Assembly (NCBI RefSeq): GCF_000577335.1 | Contig: NZ_CBYL010000037.1 | Span: 1 to 35,424, forward strand | Origin: Faecalispora jeddahensis | Lineage (GTDB): Bacteria; Bacillota; Clostridia; Oscillospirales; Acutalibacteraceae | Direction: 5' to 3' | Length of the DNA stretch: 35,424 nucleotides | In this document: piece by piece, positions 22,296 to 29,255 of the stretch | How positions within the stretch are numbered: the stretch's first letter is position 1 | Layout of the letters: the number at the start of each line of letters is the position of its first letter | Program-made: the position numbers and the translations under genes | The notes under the pieces: model-generated | Told to the model about the DNA's origin: nothing | Seen by the model: only the letters and a program-made list of their open reading frames with translations | Databases searched by the model: none

Positions 22296-22332
22296 TGATT
22301 TCTTCCTCCGCCTGCGGCAGAGGAAGAAATCA
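22296..22332. repeat. Intergenic hairpin, copy E of the dispersed family
   Basis: TGATTTCTTCCTC (22296-22308) pairs perfectly with GAGGAAGAAATCA (22320-22332); one mismatch, then a 3-bp inner stem with TGC loop. It lies in the divergent spacer between the ABC operon promoter and the fused activase gene. The plus-strand continuation TCCTTTTT is weakly terminator-like. Confidence 0.65.
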
Positions 22333-22377
22333 TCCTTTTTCTAAAATGAAACGCGATAAAAAGACAGCCTCCAGAAA

Positions 22378-22406
22378 TTGACATTCGCCAAAAAACACGG
22401 TAAAGT
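22378..22406 (+). promoter_or_regulatory. Upstream promoter candidate for the fused activase operon
   Basis: TTGACA (22378-22383), 17-base spacer, TAAAGT (22401-22406). It would give a leader of about 315 bases. A second, nearer promoter is at 22557. Confidence 0.5.
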
Positions 22407-22556
22407 GATAGAGAACAATTTCTATTTTTTGTGATGCAGCGCCTGCCAATGTTTCAATTTTTTACTAAATCAGGTGTATTTTAGAACATATCCATACAAT
22501 ATATAGTAAATGAATTGTGTAAATCTCTTAAAATTCCGTAAGGCGGCGCGCAGCGC

Positions 22557-22585
22557 TTGCCAAAACGTAAAATCTGCATTACAAT
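22557..22585 (+). promoter_or_regulatory. Proximal promoter of the fused activase operon
   Basis: TTGCCA (22557-22562), 17-base spacer, TACAAT (22580-22585), start expected near 22592. The following dyad at 22600-22618 would lie at roughly +9 to +27, a repressor position. Confidence 0.7.
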
Positions 22586-22599
22586 AGGAACAGCAAAAG

Positions 22600-22618
22600 T
22601 AGTTAAGCAACCTAACTA
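22600..22618. promoter_or_regulatory. Candidate operator downstream of the activase promoter
   Basis: TAGTTAAGCAACCTAACTA has 6-bp outer arms TAGTTA/TAACTA and an inner G/C pair over 19 bp. The shape resembles DtxR/MntR-type metalloregulator boxes (TTAGGTTAGCCTAACCTAA) and some MarR sites; it is not a full match to either. No cognate regulator gene lies next to it. Confidence 0.5.
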
Positions 22619-22726
22619 ATTCAATTCCGTGTCATATTAATCAATACAGGGCCGCCAGACCGGCCTTGTTCATGAAATGCAAAAGCCAAAACAGCCAAAA
22701 TATTGCGGAGGAAATGGGACGATAGG

Positions 22727-25621
22727 ATGAGAATCGGACTTGACGTCGGTTCCACGACCATCAAGTGCGTCGTGTTGAACGATGACAATCAAATTGTATA
22801 TCAATCATATGAGCGGCATTTTTCACAGATCACTGAAAAAATGGCGGAGCTTCTGCGCAAAATTCAGGCGGAAGTTTTAAACGGAGCGCCCGCTTATCTG
22901 TCAGTGTCCGGCTCGGCGGGAATGGGAATTGCCCAGACCTGCGACTTACCCTTTATTCAAGAGGTCTACGCAACCCGTGTGGCTATGGGCAAGCTGATTC
23001 CCGATGCGGATGTGATTATCGAGTTGGGCGGCGAGGACGCGAAAATCCTGTTTTTGACGGGCGGAACCGAGGTTCGCATGAACGGTTCGTGCGCCGGCGG
23101 AACCGGAGCGTTTATTGACCAGATGGCAACTTTGCTGCACCTTTCTCTGGAAGAGATGAACGAGCTGGCCGCGCAGCACGAAAAGATTTATACCATCGCT
23201 TCGCGCTGCGGCGTGTTCGCCAAGTCTGACGTTCAGCCGCTGCTCAATCAGGGTGCGCGCAAAAGCGATATTTCTGCCAGCATTTTTGCCGCCGTGGCCA
23301 ACCAGACCATCGCCGGCCTGGCGCAGGGCCGCCCGATCCGCGGCAAGGTGATCTACCTTGGCGGGCCGCTGACGTTTCTCTCTGAACTGCGGGAGAGCTT
23401 TGACACCGCTTTGAAGGTAAAGGGCGTCTGCCCCGAAAATTCTTTGTACTACGTGGCGATGGGCGCCGCATTCAGCAGTGAATCCGCTGTGGATTTGGAC
23501 ACTGCGCTGACCAACATAGAAGCATACCGAGGAAAGAGCGACTTTCTGTCCATCCCCTCCCTGTTCCGCGACGAGCAGGAATACCGGGAGTTTCAGGAAC
23601 GCCACCAGAGCTGTCGCGCAAAGCGCGGAGAGATCGCCCAATATAATGGAAAGGCGTACCTTGGCATCGACGCCGGTTCCACCACGGTAAAAGCGGTGGT
23701 GCTCGGGGAGGACTGCGAGCTTCTCGATTCCATTTATCAGAGCAATTCCGGCAATCCGGTGCCGATCATCCGCGAATACCTGATGAATCTGTACGAGCAG
23801 TACCCCAATTTGACGATCTGCTCCTCCGCCGTGACCGGATACGGTGAAGAGCTGCTGAAAAACGCATTCAACCTGGATTTCGGCATTGTGGAGACGATGG
23901 CACACTTTACCGCCGCCAAATATTTTATGCCGGACGTCGACTTCGTCATCGACATCGGCGGACAGGACATGAAATGCTTTAAAATCCGAAACGGTGCGGT
24001 GGATAACATTTTCCTCAACGAAGCATGCTCCTCCGGCTGCGGTTCATTTTTACAGACCTTCGCGAATACCCTTGGGTACGACATTGCGGATTTCGCCCAG
24101 AAGGGCCTGTTTGCAAAGAATCCGGTCGACCTTGGCTCGCGCTGCACGGTGTTCATGAACTCCTCTGTCAAGCAGGCGCAGAAGGACGGCGCCACCACGG
24201 AGGATATCTCCGCGGGCCTTTCCGTCAGCGTTGTCAAAAACGCGATCTACAAGGTCATCCGTGCCGCTTCCGCCGAAGAGCTGGGCAAAAACATTGTGGT
24301 GCAGGGCGGTACCTTCCTGAACGACGCGGTGCTGCGCGTGTTTGAAAAAGAGCTTGGCGTCAACGTCATCCGCCCCGACATTTCGGGTCTGATGGGCGCG
24401 TTCGGCGCGGCGCTGTACGCAAAGAGCCGGGCCAAAGAAACGAGCACCCTGCTTCCTTATGAGGAGCTCAGAGACTTTACCCACGTGGTAAAGGTAGCCA
24501 CCTGCGGCCTGTGCAGCAACCACTGCCGCCTGACGATCAACAACTTTGGCGGCAACCGGCGCTTCATCGGCGGCAACCGGTGCGAAAAGCCGGTCACACG
24601 CCAGCAGGGCGGGCCGGCGCTCGATATCTACACCTACAAGCTCGATCTGCTGCAAAGCTACCAGCCGGTACCCGGTCCCCGCGGAAAAATCGGTATCCCG
24701 ATGGGCCTGAATTTCTATGAGTTGCTGCCGTTCTGGCATTCGTTCTGGACGACACTGGGCTTTGAAGTGATCCCCTCTCCCCTTTCGACCCGCTCGCTGT
24801 ATCTGGACGGGCAGCACACCATTCCGTCCGATACGGTCTGCTTCCCCGCAAAGCTGATGCACGGACACATTGAAGCGCTGCTGCGGCAGGGGATCGATAC
24901 CATCTTTTATCCCTGTATGTCTTATAATCTGGACGAGGGACTGGGCGACAACCATTACAACTGCCCGGTGGTCGCATATTATCCCGAGGTGCTTTCGGCC
25001 AACGTAGAGGAGCTCAAGCAGAAAACCTTTATCCACGACTATGTGGGCATTCACAGAAAGCGCGACTTCCCCATTAAAATGCACCAGATTCTGAACCAGT
25101 ATTTCTCCGGCATCAGCCTGCATGAGGTTCAGAAGGCCGCGAAGTCCGCCTATGAGGAATACGACAGGTATTTTGCACAGGTGCACAAGGAGGGCGAGCG
25201 CATCATTGAAGAAGCGGAACGCCTGCACAAGCCGATCATCGTGCTGAGCGGCCGCCCGTACCACCTTGACCCGGAAATCAACCACGGCATCAACAAGCTG
25301 ATCACCAGCCTCGGCGCCGCCGTGATTTCGGAGGATGTGATCAGCAACCGCGTGGAGAAATTCCGCACCGGCGTGCTCAACCAGTGGACGTATCATTCCC
25401 GCTTGTATGCCGCCGCAAAGTACATCGGCACCCGGCCGGATATGAACCTGGTGCAGCTGGTCTCGTTCGGCTGCGGCGTAGACGCGATTACCACCGACGA
25501 GGTGCGCGAGATACTGGAAGCAGAAGGCAAAATCTATACACAGATCAAAATCGATGAAATTACGAATCTGGGAGCGGTGAAAATCAGACTGCGCAGCCTG
25601 TTCGCCGCATTGGAACAGTGA
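22727..25621 (+). CDS. Fused double activase (BadF/HgdC type x2) with four-Cys module and COG3580/DUF2229 domain
   Basis: A 964-residue protein. Domain 1 (about 1-280) and domain 2 (about 318-590) are both ASKHA ATPases of the HgdC/BcrAD family. D-V-G-S-T-T-I-K and D-A-G-S-T-T-V-K are the phosphate loops; G-G-E-D-A-K and G-G-Q-D-M-K follow. Each keeps the two cluster cysteines, C122/C161 and C434/C473, both 39 apart. A module C593-x2-C596-x3-C600-x18-C619 (ending G-N-R-C-E-K) comes next, then the DUF2229/COG3580 domain (about 640-964) with V-C705-F-P-A-K-L and F-G-C916-G-V-D. ATG 22727 is chosen because homology begins at once; the frame also opens at TTG 22703. By analogy it uses ATP to drive low-potential electrons. 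The next gene begins 11 bases after the stop. Some relatives (about 1400 residues) also include the COG3581 part. Confidence 0.9.
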   Translation: MRIGLDVGSTTIKCVVLNDDNQIVYQSYERHFSQITEKMAELLRKIQAEVLNGAPAYLSVSGSAGMGIAQTCDLPFIQEVYATRVAMGKLIPDADVIIELGGEDAKILFLTGGTEVRMNGSCAGGTGAFIDQMATLLHLSLEEMNELAAQHEKIYTIASRCGVFAKSDVQPLLNQGARKSDISASIFAAVANQTIAGLAQGRPIRGKVIYLGGPLTFLSELRESFDTALKVKGVCPENSLYYVAMGAAFSSESAVDLDTALTNIEAYRGKSDFLSIPSLFRDEQEYREFQERHQSCRAKRGEIAQYNGKAYLGIDAGSTTVKAVVLGEDCELLDSIYQSNSGNPVPIIREYLMNLYEQYPNLTICSSAVTGYGEELLKNAFNLDFGIVETMAHFTAAKYFMPDVDFVIDIGGQDMKCFKIRNGAVDNIFLNEACSSGCGSFLQTFANTLGYDIADFAQKGLFAKNPVDLGSRCTVFMNSSVKQAQKDGATTEDISAGLSVSVVKNAIYKVIRAASAEELGKNIVVQGGTFLNDAVLRVFEKELGVNVIRPDISGLMGAFGAALYAKSRAKETSTLLPYEELRDFTHVVKVATCGLCSNHCRLTINNFGGNRRFIGGNRCEKPVTRQQGGPALDIYTYKLDLLQSYQPVPGPRGKIGIPMGLNFYELLPFWHSFWTTLGFEVIPSPLSTRSLYLDGQHTIPSDTVCFPAKLMHGHIEALLRQGIDTIFYPCMSYNLDEGLGDNHYNCPVVAYYPEVLSANVEELKQKTFIHDYVGIHRKRDFPIKMHQILNQYFSGISLHEVQKAAKSAYEEYDRYFAQVHKEGERIIEEAERLHKPIIVLSGRPYHLDPEINHGINKLITSLGAAVISEDVISNRVEKFRTGVLNQWTYHSRLYAAAKYIGTRPDMNLVQLVSFGCGVDAITTDEVREILEAEGKIYTQIKIDEITNLGAVKIRLRSLFAALEQ

Positions 25622-25632
25622 GGTGATCGTTC

Positions 25633-26928
25633 TTGGCGGAACTGAAAAGAGATAAAACCGGGCGTATCCTGTTTACCAAGGAAATGAAGCAGGAATACAC
25701 CATCCTTTGCCCGCAGATGGCGGAAATCCATTTTTCGCTGATTATCAATGTCTTCCGCAACTGCGGCTACAATATGGTACTTTTGAAAAACGACGGCCCA
25801 AACGTGGTGCATGAGGGCCTGAAATATGTGCACAACGACACCTGCTACCCCGCCCTGCTCGTGATTGGCCAGTTCATGGACGCGCTGAAAAGCGGAAAAT
25901 ATGACCTGGACCGCACCGCGCTGATTATTACGCAGACAGGCGGCGGCTGCCGTGCCTCTAATTACATTCACCTGCTGCGCAAGGCTCTGCGCAGAGCAGG
26001 CATGGAGAATATCCCGGTGGTTTCCCTGAATCTGTCGGGCCTTGAGAGCAATCCGGGCTTTTCGCTGACCCTGCCCATGCTGCGCCGCCTGATCGCGGGC
26101 CTTGTGTACGGCGATCTGCTCATGCTGCTCGACAATCAGGTAAAACCCTACGAGCTGAAAAAAGGCGAGAGTGCCGCGTTGGTTCAGAAATGGATTACGG
26201 AGCTTACCGCTCAGTTCAACCGCGATGAAGGCTATTCGTTAAAACAGCAAAAGGGAAACCTGGAAAAAATCGCCGCGGAATTTGCGGCGATCCCCGTTCA
26301 CCGCGTGCCGAAGGTGCGTGTGGGAATCGTCGGCGAGATCTTTGTCAAATACTCCCCCCTCGGCAACAACCAGCTTGAGCAGTTCCTTGCCGAGCAGGAC
26401 TGCGAGGTCAACGTACCGGGCCTGCTGAATTTTATGCTGTTCAAGGTAGATAACCGCATGGAGGACATCAAGCTGTACGGCGGCAACCCGGTGAAATTCC
26501 GCGTGGTAAAGGCCATGATGGATTACCTGGTAAAAATGCAGGAGCTCTTGATCGCCGCCGTAAAAACGCAGCCATGCTTTGAGGCACCGATGAATTACGC
26601 CCACACAAAAGCGCTGGTCAAGGACGTGATCGGCTACGGAAACAAGATGGGCGAAGGCTGGCTGCTGACCGCCGAGATGCTTGAGCTGGTGGAGTGCGGC
26701 TTTGAAAACATCGTCTGCACACAGCCGTTCGGCTGCCTGCCGAATCACATCTGCGGCAAGGGCATGATCCGCCGGATCAAAGAGATCGACGACCGCGCCA
26801 ACATCGTGCCGATCGATTACGACCCGAGCGCCACGCGCGTCAATCAGGAAAACCGCATCAAGCTGATGCTGGCGGTAGCCCGTGAATCCCTGAAGCAGCG
26901 CACGGAAAAGCAGGTTACAACCGCATAA
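25633..26928 (+). CDS. COG3581-like partner protein of the fused activase
   Basis: A 431-residue cytosolic protein, homologous to the 14178-15272 product. Candidate metal ligands are C71 (D-T-C-Y-P-A), C106 (G-G-G-C-R-A-S-N-Y) and C368 (P-F-G-C-L-P-N-H). These three are conserved in the paralogue. C362 and C374 flank the last one and are extra here. R-V-G-I-V-G-E-I-F marks the start of the second Rossmann-like half. The start is TTG 25633 after GAGGTGAT, so translation is probably coupled to the fused activase 11 bases upstream. It is likely the electron-accepting subunit. The family is distinct from true HgdA/HgdB, so no dehydratase reaction should be assumed. A strong terminator follows. 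Confidence 0.82.
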   Translation: MAELKRDKTGRILFTKEMKQEYTILCPQMAEIHFSLIINVFRNCGYNMVLLKNDGPNVVHEGLKYVHNDTCYPALLVIGQFMDALKSGKYDLDRTALIITQTGGGCRASNYIHLLRKALRRAGMENIPVVSLNLSGLESNPGFSLTLPMLRRLIAGLVYGDLLMLLDNQVKPYELKKGESAALVQKWITELTAQFNRDEGYSLKQQKGNLEKIAAEFAAIPVHRVPKVRVGIVGEIFVKYSPLGNNQLEQFLAEQDCEVNVPGLLNFMLFKVDNRMEDIKLYGGNPVKFRVVKAMMDYLVKMQELLIAAVKTQPCFEAPMNYAHTKALVKDVIGYGNKMGEGWLLTAEMLELVECGFENIVCTQPFGCLPNHICGKGMIRRIKEIDDRANIVPIDYDPSATRVNQENRIKLMLAVARESLKQRTEKQVTTA

Positions 26929-26944
26929 CACTGATAAAACACCC

Positions 26945-26998
26945 AAAAAAATCAACTTTGTTCCCCGGTTTCCCTACCGGCACAAAGTTGATTTTTTT
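26945..26998. terminator. Bidirectional terminator after the fused activase operon
   Basis: A 17-bp perfect outer stem (26945-26961 with 26982-26998) includes A7 and T7 ends, with an inner CCGGT/ACCGG stem. It ends the plus-strand operon; the T tract doubles as part of the mscL promoter. Confidence 0.9.
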
Positions 26999-27016
26999 GA
27001 CAAATTCTGATATGAT
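26988..27016 (+). promoter_or_regulatory. mscL promoter embedded in the preceding terminator
   Basis: TTGATT (26988-26993) lies inside the terminator right arm; a 17-base spacer leads to extended -10 TGATATGAT (TATGAT at 27011-27016). TTGACA at 26997-27002 is a competing -35 with a poorer -10. Confidence 0.6.
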
Positions 27017-27074
27017 AATGACTATCGAAAACCTTTTGGAGTGGTAAATCATGGACAAACAGGAGGAACAGCAC

Positions 27075-27494
27075 GTGAAAAAGTTCATCCAGGAATTTAA
27101 AGAATTCGCGATGCGCGGCAATGTGATCGATCTTGCCGTCGGCGTGATCATCGGCGGTGCGTTCGGACAGATCACTTCGTCTTTGGTAAAAGACATTATT
27201 ACCCCTGTTCTTTCGGCCATTACCGGAAAAATCAATCTGGGCAAGCTGGCCCTGACGATTCCGGATACGTTCGGCGGCGCCGACATCGTAATCGCCTACG
27301 GCGCGTTTCTGCAGAACGTATTGGATTTCGTGATCACTGCATTTGTGATCTTCATTATGATCAAGCTGATGAACAAGCTGCGCCAGAAAAAGGACGAAGA
27401 GCCGGCTGCCGAGCCGGAGACCCCTATATTGAGCAAGGAAGAAGAGCTTTTGACAGAAATCAGGGACTTGCTGAAAGAAAACAACAAAGCGTAA
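27075..27494 (+). CDS. mscL: Large-conductance mechanosensitive channel MscL
   Basis: Pressure-release channel of the cytoplasmic membrane, a pentamer opened by membrane tension. The start segment [24 protein letters not shown] is the conserved N-terminal helix plus TM1 of MscL. TM2 is [19 protein letters not shown], followed by a charged tail and a C-terminal helix with [13 protein letters not shown] 27075 is preferred: AGGAGG is eight bases upstream, and it matches the short N-terminus of known MscL. ATG 27051 would add eight residues and has a weaker site. Length is 139 residues, as usual for the family. Single-gene unit between two terminators. Confidence 0.95.
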   Translation: MKKFIQEFKEFAMRGNVIDLAVGVIIGGAFGQITSSLVKDIITPVLSAITGKINLGKLALTIPDTFGGADIVIAYGAFLQNVLDFVITAFVIFIMIKLMNKLRQKKDEEPAAEPETPILSKEEELLTEIRDLLKENNKA

Positions 27495-27521
27495 TGCTCG
27501 CTTTGATAAAATCAGGAACAA

Positions 27522-27567
27522 AAACGCGCTTGGGCGTGGCTTTCATCAGCCGCTTCCAGGCGCGTTT
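27522..27567. terminator. Bidirectional terminator between mscL and the LysE-type gene
   Basis: AAACGCGC (27522-27529) pairs with GCGCGTTT (27560-27567), with further interrupted pairing inside. It is located between two convergent genes. Confidence 0.7.
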
Positions 27568-27579
27568 CTGTGTTTCCCT

Positions 27580-28167
27580 TTAATGAACAATCATGGTAAA
27601 AGCATTGTACAGCAGAACAAGAGCCATGATGAGATTCACCGGTAAGTAATACCGATCATATATGCCCTGAATCATTGTGCCGAAAAAGGCCCAAACCGTC
27701 GTAGCGCAGGTCCCCATTGTCGCAATCAGAAATGAAGTAGCGAGTATAACACCAAGGCTGCTGCTGAAAGGAGTGACATACCCGATCAAAGCAGTGATGC
27801 CAAACATATAGATTTTTACATTGATCAGCTGGAGGAGAAAGCCCGATAACAGGCTGGGGGCTTTTTCCGTGTGATCACTGCCCGGCCTGCTGGTTAATAT
27901 GTGAAACGCCAGCCAGACAATGTAGGCTGCTCCTATGTATCTCATATAACCTAAAGCAGACTCAAAGTGTGATCCCAAAGAATAAACCATAAATGCACAG
28001 GCTGTTTGTACCGCATAATAGCCTAAGAAAATACCGGCCAGCAAGAACCGGCTTCTTCGAAAGCCATACCGAACCATTGTATTCAGTGCAAGAAGATTCC
28101 CCGGCCCGGGAGTAAACGCATTGATAAAGCAATAGGATAAAAACCCCGATATTGAAAACACTTCCAC
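27580..28167 (-). CDS. LysE/RhtB-family exporter
   Basis: A 195-residue membrane protein with about six hydrophobic segments. N-A-F-T-P-G-P-G-N-L-L-A-L near residues 16-28 is the family hallmark T-P-G-P-x-N in the first helix. Family members export amino acids or similar small metabolites; the substrate here is unknown. The start is GTG 28167 with AGGAG upstream; no in-frame ATG is nearby. It is separated from the upstream small gene by a terminator, so it probably has its own promoter in 28168-28191 or depends on read-through. Nothing around it names a substrate. Confidence 0.82.
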   Translation of the reverse strand: MEVFSISGFLSYCFINAFTPGPGNLLALNTMVRYGFRRSRFLLAGIFLGYYAVQTACAFMVYSLGSHFESALGYMRYIGAAYIVWLAFHILTSRPGSDHTEKAPSLLSGFLLQLINVKIYMFGITALIGYVTPFSSSLGVILATSFLIATMGTCATTVWAFFGTMIQGIYDRYYLPVNLIMALVLLYNAFTMIVH

Positions 28168-28191
28168 ATAACTCCTGACAAAATAGATAGA

Positions 28192-28223
28192 AAAAACCGA
28201 GGGACATATGCCCCTCGGTTTTT
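28192..28223. terminator. Terminator after the small alpha/beta-barrel gene
   Basis: AAAAACCGAGGG (28192-28203) and CCCTCGGTTTTT (28212-28223) form a perfect 12-bp stem. On the minus strand it ends in T-rich sequence, just past the 28234 stop. Confidence 0.85.
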
Positions 28224-28233
28224 AGAGAAAGGC

Positions 28234-28524
28234 TTACACGGCCAAATAAATCTTAACCTCGGGATCAGCGCTCCACAAGGGCTTTAACCCAACGAAAACG
28301 TCGTTCTGAAACAATTCGCTTTCCAGGTATGCCCTTGCATGTTCGACACTGTCAAAGCCATGCAGCACCTGCACGTCCTCGTCACGAATCAGCAGCTCCT
28401 TCGATACAGCCCCCTGAATTCCGGACAGAAACGGCTGACGATAATCGGAATACACCCTGGCTGCCGCAGGACGATTCGCCTCGCTGATGACCATTGTGAT
28501 TTCAAGATAAGCTTTTGCACTCAT
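28234..28524 (-). CDS. Small dimeric alpha/beta-barrel-like protein (ABM/stress-response type)
   Basis: A 96-residue soluble protein. Pattern beta (Y-L-E-I-T-M-V-I), helix, beta (V-Q-V-L-H-G-F-D), helix (S-V-E-H-A-R-A-Y-L-E-S-E-L-F), beta (V-K-I-Y-L-A-V) fits the ferredoxin-like dimeric barrel of antibiotic-biosynthesis-monooxygenase or stress-response families. No catalytic residue can be pointed to, so an enzyme role is unproven. The start is ATG 28524 after GGAGG. Its promoter carries a TACTC/GAGTA dyad, and the HxlR-type regulator gene is directly upstream on the same strand, which suggests control by that regulator and possibly by a reactive small molecule. Confidence 0.65.
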   Translation of the reverse strand: MSAKAYLEITMVISEANRPAAARVYSDYRQPFLSGIQGAVSKELLIRDEDVQVLHGFDSVEHARAYLESELFQNDVFVGLKPLWSADPEVKIYLAV

Positions 28525-28574
28525 GTTTCATACCTCCACTAAAATTGTCTTTGGTTTCCTGTAACCATGCTTAG

Positions 28575-28603
28575 ACTATAACAAAGGTACTCGGCAGAGT
28601 AAA
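28575..28603 (-). promoter_or_regulatory. Promoter with operator-like dyad for the small barrel gene
   Basis: Minus strand TTTACT (plus 28598-28603), 17-base spacer, TATAGT (plus 28575-28580). The dyad TACTC-GGCA-GAGTA (28588-28601, perfect 5-bp arms) overlaps the -35 and spacer, so bound protein would block polymerase. Confidence 0.6.
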
Positions 28604-28643
28604 TATATTAGCAAATTTATAAGTCACTCATAAATTTCTTAGT

Positions 28644-29027
28644 TTAAGAGGGCAGCTGGCTGCAGGTTTTGCATGGAGGCAGCTTTTTGTCCAGACTGAC
28701 CGCCGCATGGGTTCTGGACCATTGACAAATGCTTTGAAGAATCGGAAGCACGGATTTTCCCTTTTGAGTAAGAGAATATTCCACTTTCGGCGGAATTTCA
28801 TTATATTGAGTACGGTTGATCAGGTCATCCGCAATCAGTTCTTTTAGCATCGCGGCAAGCACCGCATCGGTGATATTCCCCAACTCTTTTCGGATTTCAT
28901 TATATCTCATGACCTCTGCAGACGACAAAACGCAGAGAATTCTGGACTTCCATTTCCCGCCGAAAATATCAAGCCCGTATTCGATCGGACACATGATTTC
29001 CTTTTCCAGTTTGGGTGTATATTTCAT
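28644..29027 (-). CDS. HxlR-family transcriptional regulator
   Basis: A 127-residue winged-helix protein. C-P-I-E-Y-G-L-D-I-F-G-G-K-W-K-S-R-I-L near residues 12-30 is the HxlR start (C-P-x-x-x-x-L-x-x-I-x-G-K-W). R-Y-N-E-I-R-K-E-L-G-N-I-T-D-A-V-L-A-A-M-L-K-E-L is the recognition region, and Y-S-L-T-Q-K-G-K-S-V-L-P-I-L the wing and dimer helix. The N-terminal C12 is the position used as a redox or electrophile sensor in some relatives (YodB, HypR). A second pair, C-x2-C, lies near the end (P-P-C-K-T-C). The start is ATG 29027 with GGGAGG upstream. It has a strong promoter of its own. Confidence 0.9.
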   Translation of the reverse strand: MKYTPKLEKEIMCPIEYGLDIFGGKWKSRILCVLSSAEVMRYNEIRKELGNITDAVLAAMLKELIADDLINRTQYNEIPPKVEYSLTQKGKSVLPILQSICQWSRTHAAVSLDKKLPPCKTCSQLPS

Positions 29028-29065
29028 TTTGACTGCCTCCCTGCTCCGCTTTCTTTCTGCGAATC

Positions 29066-29094
29066 ACTATAGCAAAATAAAGTTACTATGTCAA
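29066..29094 (-). promoter_or_regulatory. Sigma-A promoter of the hxlR-type gene
   Basis: Minus strand TTGACA (plus 29089-29094), 17-base spacer, TATAGT (plus 29066-29071). Confidence 0.8.
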
Positions 29095-29134
29095 ACAGAA
29101 GCAATGGGTGCAGGCATATTGGCACCGCATTTAT

Positions 29135-29179
29135 AAAAAGCCCCCTTTTGCCCGGGCCGGCAGGCAAAAGGAGGTTTTT
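29135..29179 (-). terminator. Terminator of the beta-CASP gene
   Basis: Long stem: CCTTTTGCC with GGCAAAAGG, extended by G/C and A/T pairs. Minus-strand reading ends in CTTTTT. It lies about 80 bases past the 29256 stop and is flanked by A/T tracts on both sides. Confidence 0.8.
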
Positions 29180-29255
29180 CTGTATCACAGGCTTTCTAAG
29201 CTTCGCCGGCAAAGCCGGACATTCTTTTACGCAAAGCTTTTTCTGTAGAAGCGTC

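Noticed and set aside
4396-26928. Complete acrylate pathway (lactate to propionate)
   Set aside because: The dehydratase-like proteins belong to COG3580/COG3581-type families, not the HgdA/HgdB-type lactoyl-CoA dehydratase, and no propionate CoA-transferase is present. Lactate genes and activases are close but not shown to be linked.
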